NCBI GenBank assembly: GCA_013360945.1
Contig: JABWAQ010000016.1
Location: 1-43,086, forward strand
Length of the DNA: 43,086 nt
DNA from: Candidatus Brocadia sp.
GTDB lineage: Bacteria; Planctomycetota; Brocadiia; Brocadiales; Brocadiaceae
Direction: 5' to 3'
Of the stretch, positions 1 through 8,621 are shown in pieces (position 1 is the first letter of the stretch; each line of letters opens with the position of its first letter). Under the pieces are notes generated by a model. The model ran no database searches. It was not told the origin of the DNA and saw only the letters and a list, made by a program, of their open reading frames with translations. A program made the position numbers and the translations under genes.

Positions 1-24
1 AAGAGAAGTGTTTCGTTTGATGAA

Positions 25-47
25 GCAAAAAATCTGCGATTTTTTGC
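25..47. terminator. A/T-rich perfect hairpin, possible terminator
   Basis: A 10-bp perfect stem (25-34 pairs with 38-47) closes a 3-nt TGC loop. The stem contains an A-run on the left and a T-run on the right, and another T-rich stretch follows around 57-65. This could end transcription of a gene left of the window. The stem is weak in G/C, so the call is tentative. Confidence 0.3.
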
Positions 48-258
48 CAGAGAGAATTTTTTTTTCGCTTGACAAAAGCCTTCTAATGGGCGACCCCAAT
101 TTTTCCTTGATTTATCCCTTTGCTCCTGTTATTAGTTGTACTTGCGGATTTTTGAAATAGACAATACGGGTTGAAACCACAGATTTCGCAGATTGCACAG
201 ATAGTCAAAATAAAAACTGATAACCCTCGCGATAACAAAGACAAAAGGACAAACGTGG

Positions 259-1701
259 ATGGAAACTTTTTTTAATCCTTCATCGGTTGCCATCGTGGGC
301 GCTACGGAGAAACCGGGCAGCTTACCGGGCATTATCCTGAAAAACCTCCTTGATATGGGTTTTCAAGGCAAGATATATCCGGTAAACCCGAAATACAAGA
401 CTATCTTTGGCCTGCGATGTTTCCCCTCAATCCTGGATATCCCTAATGAAGTAGCCTTGACGGTGATCGCCATCCCTGCATCATCGGTGCTGGAAGTATT
501 ACAACAACAAGCACAGAAACGAATTCACCATGCCATTATTATCAGCGCCGGATTTCGGGAAATGGGCGCTGAAGGCATGAAAATGGAAGAGGAGATCAGG
601 CAGGTTTCAATCAAACATGATATCAGAATCCTTGGCCCTAACTGCCTGGGTGTTTTAGATAATTATACCAATTTTACCACTTCATTCCTGTCATGGGAGA
701 GGGTGAGCACACCGAAAAAGGGTTCACTATCGATCCTCTCTCAAAGCGGCGCCTTTGCCATTGCCCTGCTTGACCTGGCAACGCAGGAGGGCTTGGGCAT
801 AGCGAAGATGGTGAATTACGGGAACAGGATCGATGTGGGTGAATCTGCACTTTTGCCGTTTTTAAGAGACGACGTTCATACAAAGGTAATTGCCATTTAC
901 ATGGAGTCGGTTGATCATGGGAGGAGGTTTATCGAAGCGGCTAAGTCTTGCTCAAAGGAAAAGCCCATCGTGGCGCTCAAAGTAGGAAAAGGCGCTGCCG
1001 GTATCGCCGCTGCCAAATCCCATACGGGCGCTATTGCCGGGAACTACGAAATATACAAGGCCGCATTCCTGAAATCAGGCATTATCGAGGCAAACGGTCT
1101 GGAGGAGTTTATTGATGGTGTGAAGGTCCTTTCCATGCAAAAACCGCCCAAAGGGAACCGTATGCTCATTGTCACCAATGGCGGCGGTTTTGGCGTCATA
1201 GTGGCCGACTACTGCTCGGAAAATGGACTGGATGTTCCACCCCCATCTCGGCAGCTAAAGGAGAAACTTAAAGGAGAATTCTCTTCATTCTACGTAGTAA
1301 ATAATCCCGTTGATTTAACCGGAAGCGCATGCGATAAAGACTATTACACCGCCTTACATACCTGCATGGTCGAAAGTGACGAATACGATGCCGCCATTAT
1401 CATCCCCCTCATGGCGCCTCAGGGCATGACGGAGAAGGTAGTTGATTTCATCTCTGACACGATGAAACGATCAGGAAAGCCCACCATTATATGTACCGTG
1501 GGTGGGGCATTTACCATGAAAGTCAAACAATTATTTGAAGATCGGGAGTTTCCTGTCTATCCCTCTCCCGAAAGAAGTGCAAGGGCTATGGCAATGCTGC
1601 TGAGGCGGAGGATATTGCAAGAGGGCGCTAAAGAAGTAATCACCCGGAGTCACGGAGTCGCAAAGAATGATATTAACAAGAGAACATCGAACAAGGAATA
1701 A
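259..1701 (+). CDS. acyl-CoA synthetase (NDP-forming), alpha-type subunit
   Basis: This 480-aa protein matches the alpha subunit of NDP-forming acetyl/acyl-CoA synthetases (AcdA type). These interconvert acyl-CoA and acid while making ATP or GTP by way of a phosphohistidine. An N-terminal CoA-binding Rossmann domain begins with a typical AIVGAT segment near residues 11-16. A succinyl-CoA-ligase-like domain follows, with the SQSGAFA segment around 160, and then the expected phosphorylated histidine, His255, in a KSHTGAIAG motif. No ATP-grasp beta domain is fused and none is encoded directly downstream, so a partner would have to lie elsewhere. The last 20 or so residues run into an intergenic repeat-like segment and are probably not part of the fold. 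The gene is monocistronic here and faces the convergent VWA operon. Protein acetyltransferases of the Pat type share the CoA-binding part, but no GNAT domain is present. Confidence 0.85.
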   Translation: METFFNPSSVAIVGATEKPGSLPGIILKNLLDMGFQGKIYPVNPKYKTIFGLRCFPSILDIPNEVALTVIAIPASSVLEVLQQQAQKRIHHAIIISAGFREMGAEGMKMEEEIRQVSIKHDIRILGPNCLGVLDNYTNFTTSFLSWERVSTPKKGSLSILSQSGAFAIALLDLATQEGLGIAKMVNYGNRIDVGESALLPFLRDDVHTKVIAIYMESVDHGRRFIEAAKSCSKEKPIVALKVGKGAAGIAAAKSHTGAIAGNYEIYKAAFLKSGIIEANGLEEFIDGVKVLSMQKPPKGNRMLIVTNGGGFGVIVADYCSENGLDVPPPSRQLKEKLKGEFSSFYVVNNPVDLTGSACDKDYYTALHTCMVESDEYDAAIIIPLMAPQGMTEKVVDFISDTMKRSGKPTIICTVGGAFTMKVKQLFEDREFPVYPSPERSARAMAMLLRRRILQEGAKEVITRSHGVAKNDINKRTSNKE

Positions 1702-1800
1702 TGAATGCAGAAGTAAAAAAATTAATTCGAAATTTCTTGTTTAATATTCATTATTCAGTTTTTTAATGTATTTCTTTGTGTCCTGGCGTCTTTGTGTGAG
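1636..1800. repeat. intergenic dispersed-repeat-like segment with inverted repeat
   Basis: Low-complexity DNA of the 'cacggagtcgcaaag ... tctttgtgtcc' style covers the end of the acyl-CoA synthetase gene and the gap to the VWA gene. It contains an 11-bp perfect inverted repeat, GAATAATGAAT at 1696-1706 against ATTCATTATTC at 1746-1756. Similar wording occurs around 172-200 before the first gene. I infer a dispersed non-coding repeat family. Copy number cannot be judged from this window. Confidence 0.4.
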
Positions 1801-1835
1801 GCGACAGATAGTTTTTATCATCCGGTTCGTTCGGA

Positions 1836-2855
1836 TCAGGGTATTCTCATCCAGACATTTTCTATAATGATAGCAACCAGAAGAAGGAAGATGCTGGCAA
1901 GGGTGGGATAGAGATAAAGGTCTTTTTTCTTTAAAACGGTTTCTATGGTAATCTTGTCTTTTTCTATTTTATCGATCTCATCATAAAATCTGGCAACCTC
2001 CTCAAAGTCCTCCGCATGGTAATACCTTCCTCCTGTTGACTCAACGCCCTCCTTTAAATCTTCAATATGTTGGGCTGCAATTTCCGGGTCCACGCCGGTA
2101 ACGTCCGATGCCTTGACCGCCACGACATATGCCTTTATCCCCATTCTTTTCAATAAGCGTAAAGGGCGGTCGGGTGAGATGCCAATATTATATATCCCAT
2201 CGGTAAACAGGATAATAAGTTTATTTTTGAGTATCTCTCTTTTTTCCATTTCCCTGATAAAGGTGATGGCATAATCGGCGAGATATTCCTTGTTAATGCT
2301 ATTTCTTAAATCCTTTACGGTAAATTGACTTCCCATTTCTCTTTCAAACAGCGCTGCGATGGAGGTAAAAAGGCCTTCTCCAATGGCTGTCTGATAACCC
2401 ACCTGGGACGCCTGTACACGCTCCAGAGATTTTTCCAGCAATTGAGTTTCCATGGTAGGTATAACAATGAGCGCAGCATCCGTGCCAAAGATCGTGATGC
2501 CTAAGAGGTCGTTCGACCGTTTTTTTATAAAATCCCCGACGATTTTTTTGATGGTCTCGATCGCCGTTCCCGTCATACTAAAGGAGGTATCTATGGAAAG
2601 AATGATCTCCCGCCCATGCAAGGCAGTTTCCTCCTGGAGGTACCTTGTCTGGGGATGTGAGACGGCTACAATTGCAAAAAATACCGCGCCAAAAAATACA
2701 GGTTTCGGCAGATGGGCTACGACCATCTTGAACCCCGCCGGTTTTCTCACGTGATGGAGACTTGAATATCCAAGAAACTTCCTTTCCTTCCAAAAGAAAT
2801 ATAATAAACCAAAAGGGATGAGAAGCAGCAGGAGTAAGGGGTTGGCGAAAGTCAT
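1836..2855 (-). CDS. VWA-domain membrane protein, BatA-like
   Basis: This 339-aa protein has the layout of BatA/BatB-type proteins from MoxR-linked operons. Two N-terminal membrane helices lie at about 5-22 and 52-67. A von Willebrand factor A domain follows with an intact metal-binding MIDAS (Asp89, Ser91, Ser93 in DTSFS) and the later FTDG loop. A C-terminal membrane helix lies at about 315-335. The VWA domain should face the extracytoplasmic side and bind a divalent cation. It is the last gene of a minus-strand operon running MoxR, DUF58, BatD-like, VWA, about 97 bp downstream of the BatD-like gene. Such operons are thought to act in chaperone-like maturation or envelope stress, but the client here is unknown. 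Confidence 0.85.
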   Translation of the reverse strand: MTFANPLLLLLLIPFGLLYFFWKERKFLGYSSLHHVRKPAGFKMVVAHLPKPVFFGAVFFAIVAVSHPQTRYLQEETALHGREIILSIDTSFSMTGTAIETIKKIVGDFIKKRSNDLLGITIFGTDAALIVIPTMETQLLEKSLERVQASQVGYQTAIGEGLFTSIAALFEREMGSQFTVKDLRNSINKEYLADYAITFIREMEKREILKNKLIILFTDGIYNIGISPDRPLRLLKRMGIKAYVVAVKASDVTGVDPEIAAQHIEDLKEGVESTGGRYYHAEDFEEVARFYDEIDKIEKDKITIETVLKKKDLYLYPTLASIFLLLVAIIIENVWMRIP

Positions 2856-2952
2856 TTATCTGTACCTAACATGACATGGGCAAGCAAAAAACACAAAATT
2901 TTAGATTTATAGTATTGCCGTGTAAAATCTTTCTTCGCTTAATAAAATTATT

Positions 2953-4341
2953 TTATGAGCCGTGGCTGGTTCGTGTTATAATTTCTTCAATTCCCTGCTG
3001 CATTTTGTCGAAAGCTTCTCTACCAATATGTTTTCCGAAGATAATGGCGTCGAGTTGTTTTAATACCGTTTGAATCGCCGTTGAAGTTTCTTCTGAAAAT
3101 TGTTTCTGCGTGTCGTAGCGCAGAAAACCTGGCGTCGTGGCGGACTGTGCCATTTCGTTTGAAATGCCCATGAGCGTGCCGAGATACGCCCTTAATGCCT
3201 TATTAATACGGTGTATATTCTCCCGATCTGCTGTGTCGTCGTTTGTGAAGGAGGATGTTAAGACATTCTTTAATCTTTCCAGGGAAATTTGAGGAGTTTC
3301 AGCTACCGGTTTTGGCGCTGCCGGAGATAATTTTTTTGCAACAGAACGTAATGTTGCCACACCTAAAAAGAATAACAAAACAACGCCTAATCCCATGGGT
3401 AAATATCCATGGTAAAAGCTATATTTTCTTGAATAGAGCATTGGGCCTTTGATCCCTTCCAATGGCACGTCCACCATCTTGAGAAGGCTATTGAGGATGA
3501 TGGGAATGGCAACGGTCTTAACCTCCTTCATCTCGATGTGTGAGCTATCGGCTTTTCCCCTGTCAGATTGCGGAGATGATTCTACGTAATATAAAATCGT
3601 AAGCTCTGGGATTTCAGGTGTCTTTTTTTTCCCCCCCAATTCGTACAACGAAAGGGTGTAGTTTATTACGGTCTTTTCAATATTCCCCTCTGTCAGTTTT
3701 TCTACATCCTTTTCTAAAACCTCAAATGGGGAAAAAGTCAGTTTTTCAATATTTTCCCATAATAACTTCACATGCTTTTCGTGCCTGATTGTAAGGGCAT
3801 AACTGATGTGGTCTCCGATGGTGATGACGTCCTTGTCCACCTTCCCTTCAACGAGAACAGGCACCTTTTTAATTGCAACAGGCGGGGAGTTTGCCATTCC
3901 TTCCATCTTATCAACCTCATCCCGGTATGAGAGAGAAAAAGAGGGGATAGAATAAATACCATCCTTTCTATCTGAAGGCAGGGAGAGCGCATAAGTAATT
4001 ACGATATAATCGTGCTCATTGTCAAATATCTGGCGCTCCCCTATGGTTACACCTTCTACCCGAAACGGCGAAAGATCAACCTTGTCCACACCTTCCAGAT
4101 TAACGGTCACTCCTAATTTCCACATAACCTGAACGGTCAGGTGCAGGGTCTTGCCGGTGATTACCCGGTAATCATCAATAAATGTCCAGATTTCAAGCGG
4201 TTTATCTGTCAGTGCCAGCTCTTGTCCCGTTTCTGCGGGTTCCTGTGTTTGGTGTTGTTCTTGTTCTTGTGCATGTGCATGGAAAAAACTATCCCCCCAA
4301 AAAATTGCACAGATAAATACGCAGATGCCAATATATTTCAT
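2953..4341 (-). CDS. BatD-like exported protein with C-terminal cytoplasmic domain
   Basis: This 462-aa protein has an N-terminal signal peptide that appears to end near an AHA sequence at about residue 23. A long beta-rich extracytoplasmic region follows, with two repeated segments sharing a 'LSPF.VEGV / FSPFEVLEK' pattern. One membrane helix sits at about 311-331, and a helical cytoplasmic tail ends the protein. This is the arrangement of BatD-family ('oxygen tolerance') proteins, which accompany MoxR and VWA proteins. Its ATG overlaps the stop codon of the upstream DUF58 gene by 4 bp (ATGA), which implies translational coupling. Sequence similarity within this family is low, so the family call rests on architecture and context. 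Confidence 0.7.
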   Translation of the reverse strand: MKYIGICVFICAIFWGDSFFHAHAQEQEQHQTQEPAETGQELALTDKPLEIWTFIDDYRVITGKTLHLTVQVMWKLGVTVNLEGVDKVDLSPFRVEGVTIGERQIFDNEHDYIVITYALSLPSDRKDGIYSIPSFSLSYRDEVDKMEGMANSPPVAIKKVPVLVEGKVDKDVITIGDHISYALTIRHEKHVKLLWENIEKLTFSPFEVLEKDVEKLTEGNIEKTVINYTLSLYELGGKKKTPEIPELTILYYVESSPQSDRGKADSSHIEMKEVKTVAIPIILNSLLKMVDVPLEGIKGPMLYSRKYSFYHGYLPMGLGVVLLFFLGVATLRSVAKKLSPAAPKPVAETPQISLERLKNVLTSSFTNDDTADRENIHRINKALRAYLGTLMGISNEMAQSATTPGFLRYDTQKQFSEETSTAIQTVLKQLDAIIFGKHIGREAFDKMQQGIEEIITRTSHGS

Positions 4342-5192
4342 CGTCTCCTTCTTCCCCCTCTCCTGATACGCCTGTCGAAAAATTCAGAGATTTTTTTAAT
4401 CCACATTTCCTCATCTTCATCGGTAGATAGCATAAGATGATCGATATTTAATTTTTTAAATAAAACTTGGTATGGCAAAGATTCTTCCAGTGCAGTGGAA
4501 ATGTCCAGCAATTCCAGCGCACCCGTCTCGATATCCTGAGTGGTCAGGAATCCCTTTGCATCTGGTAAGGTTGTTTCCACCCTGTCAGAAATGATAATAG
4601 GGACTACTTCGTGTAAATAGGACAGTGTTTTCAACGATTGCTCATAATTATAAGGCGCTAAAAAATCGGACAGGATAAATACCATGGCCGGTTGGTGAAT
4701 TTTTTCGATTAAAAAAGTAAATGCACAATTTAAGTCAGTGCCTTTTCTCGAAGGTGTTTCGTGTAAAATATTTTTTATATTGATGAGCGCTTCTTTTTCG
4801 CCGGCTTTTGGTTGAATATAATTTTCTATCTTATCGGTAAATGTTATAAAACCTACCTCGTTACCCGTTTCCGATGCGGCATGAACAAGGATGGTGAGGA
4901 TTGCGGATTGGATATCTTCTTTTGTGCGTATCAAAGAGCCAAACCTCTCTGACAGACTTTTGTCGACAAGGAAGACGATAGTCACCCGCTTATCCACCAA
5001 TTTCATGCGTACATGAAGTTTGCCGGTCTTTACCGTTGCCTTCCAGTCGATGGATTTACCATCGTCTCCAGGTTGGTATTGCCGAAGCTCGTCGAGTTCC
5101 AGGCCATGCGGGGCAGTCATATAGCTGGAAAATACACCCTCAAAGAGGTTTCCGATTAATCGTTCTAAGGTGAGTTTTATCCTTCTCTTCAT
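4338..5192 (-). CDS. DUF58 domain protein
   Basis: This 284-aa soluble protein carries the DUF58 signature, a 'YQPGDDGKSIDWKATVKTG' stretch near residue 40. A VWA-like fold follows, beginning with VTIVFLVDKSLS, where the first metal-site Asp and Ser are retained. DUF58 proteins accompany MoxR ATPases almost invariably. This one starts 5 bp after the MoxR stop codon and overlaps the next gene by 4 bp. It probably links the ATPase to the membrane VWA and BatD-like partners. The Arg-rich C-terminus (RRIRRGGRRRR) is notable and may contact membrane lipids or nucleic acid; that is speculation. No enzymatic activity is known for the family. Confidence 0.85.
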   Translation of the reverse strand: MKRRIKLTLERLIGNLFEGVFSSYMTAPHGLELDELRQYQPGDDGKSIDWKATVKTGKLHVRMKLVDKRVTIVFLVDKSLSERFGSLIRTKEDIQSAILTILVHAASETGNEVGFITFTDKIENYIQPKAGEKEALINIKNILHETPSRKGTDLNCAFTFLIEKIHQPAMVFILSDFLAPYNYEQSLKTLSYLHEVVPIIISDRVETTLPDAKGFLTTQDIETGALELLDISTALEESLPYQVLFKKLNIDHLMLSTDEDEEMWIKKISEFFDRRIRRGGRRRR

Positions 5193-5197
5193 CTAAC

Positions 5198-6247
5198 TTA
5201 TTCCAGGATTGGTACCCGACGTAGTGTTTTCTCAATAATATAGTCCGCATCAATGCCCTGGGATTCCGCCTCGTGGGTAAGGATAATCCTGTGTCTCAGG
5301 ACGGGGTAAGCCATTTTGTGAACATGTTCGGGTAATACCATATCCTCTCCCTGAATAAAGGCATATACACGGGCTGCCTTTGTCAAGGCAATGGATGCCC
5401 GTGGTGATGCCCCATACATCACGAGGTTGCTTAACTCACCATTCCCCGCTTCCGGTCTTGTTGCCCTGACTAATCGTGTGACGTATTTTACAATGGCTGA
5501 GGTTTCCTGCAAAGGCATCCATTCAGCAATGGTGTGTCTTAAAGAGAGCACTTCTTTCGTGTTCAAAACAACACCTATCTTAGCTTCCTCATCCCGGATC
5601 TGTCTCCTGGTAATTTCTCTTTCATCTCCGTACGCCGGGTAATGCACCTTGAGTTTAAACATGAACCGGTCTATTTCCGCCTCAGGCAATAAATACGTCC
5701 CTGATATCTCGATGGGATTTTGGGTTGCCAATACGAGAAATAATTTCTCCAGGGGGTAGGTCTCCCGGCCAATAGTCACTTGCTTTTCCTGCATCGCCTC
5801 GAGCAGGGCGCTTTGGACCTTAGCAGGTGCGCGGTTAATTTCATCTGCAAGCAATAAATTGGTAAATACCGGCCCTTTTTGTATCCTGCTTTTCCTCGTC
5901 TCCGGATCCCACATTTCAAAACCTGTAATATCGCCGGGGATAAGGTCTGGCGTAAATTGTACCCGATGGAACTTTGCATCCAATACCCTTGCAATGGTTT
6001 TTACCGTGACGGTCTTTCCGAGTCCGGGATAACCTTCCAGGAGGATATGGCCGTCTGAGAGAAGTGCGATAATAATACCCTCGATCATTTCTTCCTGACC
6101 CACAATAACTTTTCCCACTTCCTTTTTTATCTTTTCGACCTTCTCTTTTATGAAGTCACTATCATTCGTTATCGTTTTTATCCGCGTCGTTTTTATCCGC
6201 ATCTTCACAGTTTTTTTAACCCCCATTCGTGGAGCGGCTTGCCGCAT
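5198..6247 (-). CDS. moxR: MoxR-family AAA+ ATPase
   Basis: This 349-aa AAA+ ATPase of the MoxR subfamily is the first gene of the operon. Walker A is GYPGLGKT at 72-79 and Walker B is LLLADE at 131-136, followed by the characteristic INRAPAK segment. The sensor/arginine-finger region EIDRFMF and a C-terminal lid domain are present. MoxR proteins are thought to be chaperones that use ATP to remodel or metallate partners displayed by VWA proteins. The start is uncertain. The N-terminal 25 residues are unlike the family and include a 5-residue duplication, from a 13-bp direct repeat at 6173-6185 and 6188-6200. Initiation at an internal Met (residue 8 or 16) is possible. Confidence 0.9.
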   Translation of the reverse strand: MRQAAPRMGVKKTVKMRIKTTRIKTITNDSDFIKEKVEKIKKEVGKVIVGQEEMIEGIIIALLSDGHILLEGYPGLGKTVTVKTIARVLDAKFHRVQFTPDLIPGDITGFEMWDPETRKSRIQKGPVFTNLLLADEINRAPAKVQSALLEAMQEKQVTIGRETYPLEKLFLVLATQNPIEISGTYLLPEAEIDRFMFKLKVHYPAYGDEREITRRQIRDEEAKIGVVLNTKEVLSLRHTIAEWMPLQETSAIVKYVTRLVRATRPEAGNGELSNLVMYGASPRASIALTKAARVYAFIQGEDMVLPEHVHKMAYPVLRHRIILTHEAESQGIDADYIIEKTLRRVPILE

Positions 6248-6592
6248 CCAAATTATCCCCTGTATATTCCCCTTTTGAAAAAAGCAAAGAAGAAAGACCT
6301 TGCCGGAAATATTCTTTCTGAGTTAACCTTCTAAGCCATCAACTGACACCGGGCATGAAAACAGAACTCTACCCATTGACAATTTGGCGGGGATAAACCG
6401 CCGCATCACAGGTTATTTTCAGCCAAAATGTTCATTGTAGATACTCGCACCTCAAAGTGAAATTATATATTTTCCCTTTTTTGTTTACAAACAAATTATC
6501 ATTCTTTTTATTGCAACTAAAGGTGATTCCATGAAGATACAACACTGTTATAACAAATTTTTCGTAATAGAAAAACTTGCGTCAATCTACTG

Positions 6593-6605
6593 GCATATTA
6601 TATGC
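6593..6605. promoter_or_regulatory. perfect palindrome, candidate operator
   Basis: GCATAT-T-ATATGC is a perfect 6+1+6 palindrome about 35 bp upstream of the -35 box of the promoter at 6640-6668. An activator-type position is possible. No regulator family is recognised from the sequence, and AT-rich palindromes can occur by chance. Confidence 0.3.
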
Positions 6606-6639
6606 TATAGACAATACATTGCGTCTCCAGAGAATTATA

Positions 6640-6668
6640 TTGACAGCAAATTTAAAAATGTGTATATA
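6640..6668 (+). promoter_or_regulatory. sigma70-type promoter of the glutamate synthase-like gene
   Basis: A consensus -35 TTGACA (6640-6645), a 17-bp spacer and a -10 TATATA (6663-6668) lie about 88 bp upstream of the ATG at 6757. An alternative -10, TATATT, sits 2 bp later. A purine-rich ribosome site (GGAAAGGGG) precedes the ATG. Confidence 0.6.
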
Positions 6669-6756
6669 TTCGGATTTTAGGCTGTAAACAATAAAATGCA
6701 TATTCAATTACTATAAATTACTCTGATAAATTTAATTTACGGAAAGGGGTTTAAAA

Positions 6757-8418
6757 ATGTCATTTTCTAAACCAAATGCGTCGGCAGCGACGCGTACAAA
6801 AAATAGAACACCTAACGACAGGACATCAGCCAGCGGAATGTGTTCGGTTTGCGTGGATGATTGTCCTGGCTTATGTGAGATTGGAAAATCTGCCTTTCGG
6901 GCATCGGAAAATTTGTATCCACAACCCTTTGGAACAATCACGGCCGGTGCAGACAAGCAATATCCGGTAGATTTTTCCCATTTAAATATCATGGGTACGG
7001 CTGTTGGAGCAGTAGGAATAGAAGCCGACAGCGACAAGGCAATCTTTGAGAATGTAAACGTAGAAACACGGCTCGGTAAAGATAAAGGGATTAAATTAAA
7101 GTTGCCTATTATGATTCCGGGGTTGGGTTCAACGAAAGTTGCAAAAACACATTGGGATGGAATAGCTGTCGGTTCTGCAATTTCCGGCACTGCTTTAACC
7201 ATGGGTGAAAATGTGGGTGGCATGGATGTAAACTCTCAGTTCAAAAATGGAAAGATAACCCATTGTCCTGATATTGAATACCGAGTAAAGACCTTTCAGA
7301 ATTGGCAGCAGGACGGGTATGGAACGATAGTACTCCAGGAAAATGTAGAAGATTCCCGGTTGGGGGTCGTGGAATATGGCATCTCAAAGTTAGGCGTTCA
7401 AGCCGTAGAATTGAAATGGGGACAAGGCGCAAAGGATATCGGGGGAGAGGTTAAGATCGACAACATAGAAAAGGCCAGAATCCTGAGAGATCGTGGCTAT
7501 ATCGTGCTGCCCGATCCGTATGACAATACGGTAGCCGCTCTCTTTGGGAAGGCATTTAAGGAATTTGAAAGACATTCCAGGGTGGGGATGGTCACTGAAG
7601 AGGGTTTCGTAAATAGGGTTAACGAAGTAAGAAGAGCAGGCGCCAAGTACGTTTTCCTGAAGACAGGCGCCTATAGACCTGCCGATCTGGCGAGGGCAGT
7701 TCGTTATTGTTCCATTGCGGGAGTAGATGTATTGACCGTTGACGGCGCTGGCGGTGGAACGGGGATGAGTCCCTGGCATATGATGAATGAATGGGGGATA
7801 CCTACCTTGTATATTGCCTCTCTTACTTACAACTATGTGCATAAATTGGCATCGAAGGGGCAGTATGTCCCTGATATTATCCTGGCCGGTGGTTTTGCCT
7901 TTGAGGACGACATCTTCAAGGCCATGGCGCTTGGCGCCCCCTATGTGAAGGCTGTCGGTATGGCGCGCCCACCACTCTGTGCTGCACATGTCGGAAAACT
8001 TGTTGCTGAACAAATTAAAAACAACGCCGTCGACAAGACCATTGAATCTTACGGGAAAACTATGGAGGAAGTATTTGTTCTGGCCTCCAGGGCAAAAAGA
8101 TTATTCGGTTCTGATGGCAGGGAAGTCCCCCCTGGGGCAATTGGGGTTTATTCATATTATCAACGTTTATCTCAGGGACTACGACAATTGATGTGCGGCG
8201 CAAGAAAGTTTGCATTGGAATATTTAACAAGAGACGATATTGTAAGTTTAACTCGTGAAGCAGCTGAAGTAACGGGTATAAAATATATTATGGAGGCGGA
8301 CAGTGAAGCGGCTGAACAGATTCTTGCAGGAAAAGAGCAAGCTGCAGCTAAAATAATGGTGAAGGCAAAGCCAAAAGCAACCCCAAAACCTAAGACTGGA
8401 AGTAAAGCAAAGAAATAG
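6757..8418 (+). CDS. FMN-binding glutamate synthase-domain protein, stand-alone
   Basis: This 553-aa protein is the FMN/(beta/alpha)8-barrel synthase domain of glutamate synthase (GltS family) without the glutaminase (GATase) domain of bacterial GltB. Clear family segments include VDGAGGGTG near 330, ILAGGF, and the phosphate-binding ALGAPYVKAVGMARP around 400. The N-terminus carries Cys29, Cys32, Cys36 and Cys40 (CX2CX3CX3C), which could hold an iron-sulfur cluster. The C-terminal 25 residues are Lys/Ala/Pro-rich and probably disordered. Archaeal-type enzymes of this architecture use separate subunits for ammonia or glutamine hydrolysis and electron delivery, and none is adjacent here. It is expressed alone, between a consensus promoter and a strong terminator. 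The likely job is forming glutamate from 2-oxoglutarate and ammonia with ferredoxin-like electrons, but the true amino donor is unknown. Confidence 0.85.
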   Translation: MSFSKPNASAATRTKNRTPNDRTSASGMCSVCVDDCPGLCEIGKSAFRASENLYPQPFGTITAGADKQYPVDFSHLNIMGTAVGAVGIEADSDKAIFENVNVETRLGKDKGIKLKLPIMIPGLGSTKVAKTHWDGIAVGSAISGTALTMGENVGGMDVNSQFKNGKITHCPDIEYRVKTFQNWQQDGYGTIVLQENVEDSRLGVVEYGISKLGVQAVELKWGQGAKDIGGEVKIDNIEKARILRDRGYIVLPDPYDNTVAALFGKAFKEFERHSRVGMVTEEGFVNRVNEVRRAGAKYVFLKTGAYRPADLARAVRYCSIAGVDVLTVDGAGGGTGMSPWHMMNEWGIPTLYIASLTYNYVHKLASKGQYVPDIILAGGFAFEDDIFKAMALGAPYVKAVGMARPPLCAAHVGKLVAEQIKNNAVDKTIESYGKTMEEVFVLASRAKRLFGSDGREVPPGAIGVYSYYQRLSQGLRQLMCGARKFALEYLTRDDIVSLTREAAEVTGIKYIMEADSEAAEQILAGKEQAAAKIMVKAKPKATPKPKTGSKAKK

Positions 8419-8553
8419 ATGAAGTTATTCTGAATTCTTTTATTAGAAAGAACACAGGAAAGAAGGAACATAACGATTTTGAAAAATAAAAGCGCCTTCT
8501 TATATTTGCCAAACCTCTTAATTATTTGCTAGAATTGTTGTTGTTTCTATTTT

Positions 8554-8597
8554 AAGGGTTTTTCAATATCCTCAAGGTATTGAGAAACCCTTTTTCA
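8554..8597 (+). terminator. Rho-independent terminator
   Basis: A 15-bp stem (8554-8568 with 8578-8592, one G-U pair) encloses a 9-nt loop and continues into TTTTTCATTT. It lies 136 bp after the glutamate synthase-like stop codon and only 25 bp before the next ATG. It therefore insulates the downstream esterase gene and argues against that gene starting inside the hairpin. Confidence 0.85.
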
Positions 8598-8621
8598 TTT
8601 ATTCACACAAAAGGTACCATT

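Larger units (their letters stand above)
6248..6756. other. divergent intergenic region, MoxR operon / glutamate synthase gene
   Basis: 509 bp between divergent genes. The right half holds the promoter at 6640-6668 and a palindrome at 6593-6605. The left half should contain the MoxR operon promoter, but I see no convincing box on that strand. I found no coding sequence, tRNA or obvious terminator. Confidence 0.6.

Noticed and set aside
69-97. TTGACA at 69-74 as a promoter of the first gene
   Set aside because: No acceptable -10 box lies 15-19 bp downstream.
6173-6200. 13-bp direct repeat at the MoxR 5' end
   Set aside because: It is an in-frame duplication giving a 5-residue repeat in the poorly conserved N-terminus and is not evidence of a mobile element.
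7390-8013. 207-aa minus-strand frame inside the glutamate synthase-like gene
   Set aside because: Shadow of a conserved barrel domain on the other strand; composition is not protein-like.
8580-8621. TTG start extending the secreted hydrolase by 14 residues
   Set aside because: It lies inside the terminator hairpin and would put residues before a good signal peptide; the ATG at 8622 fits better.
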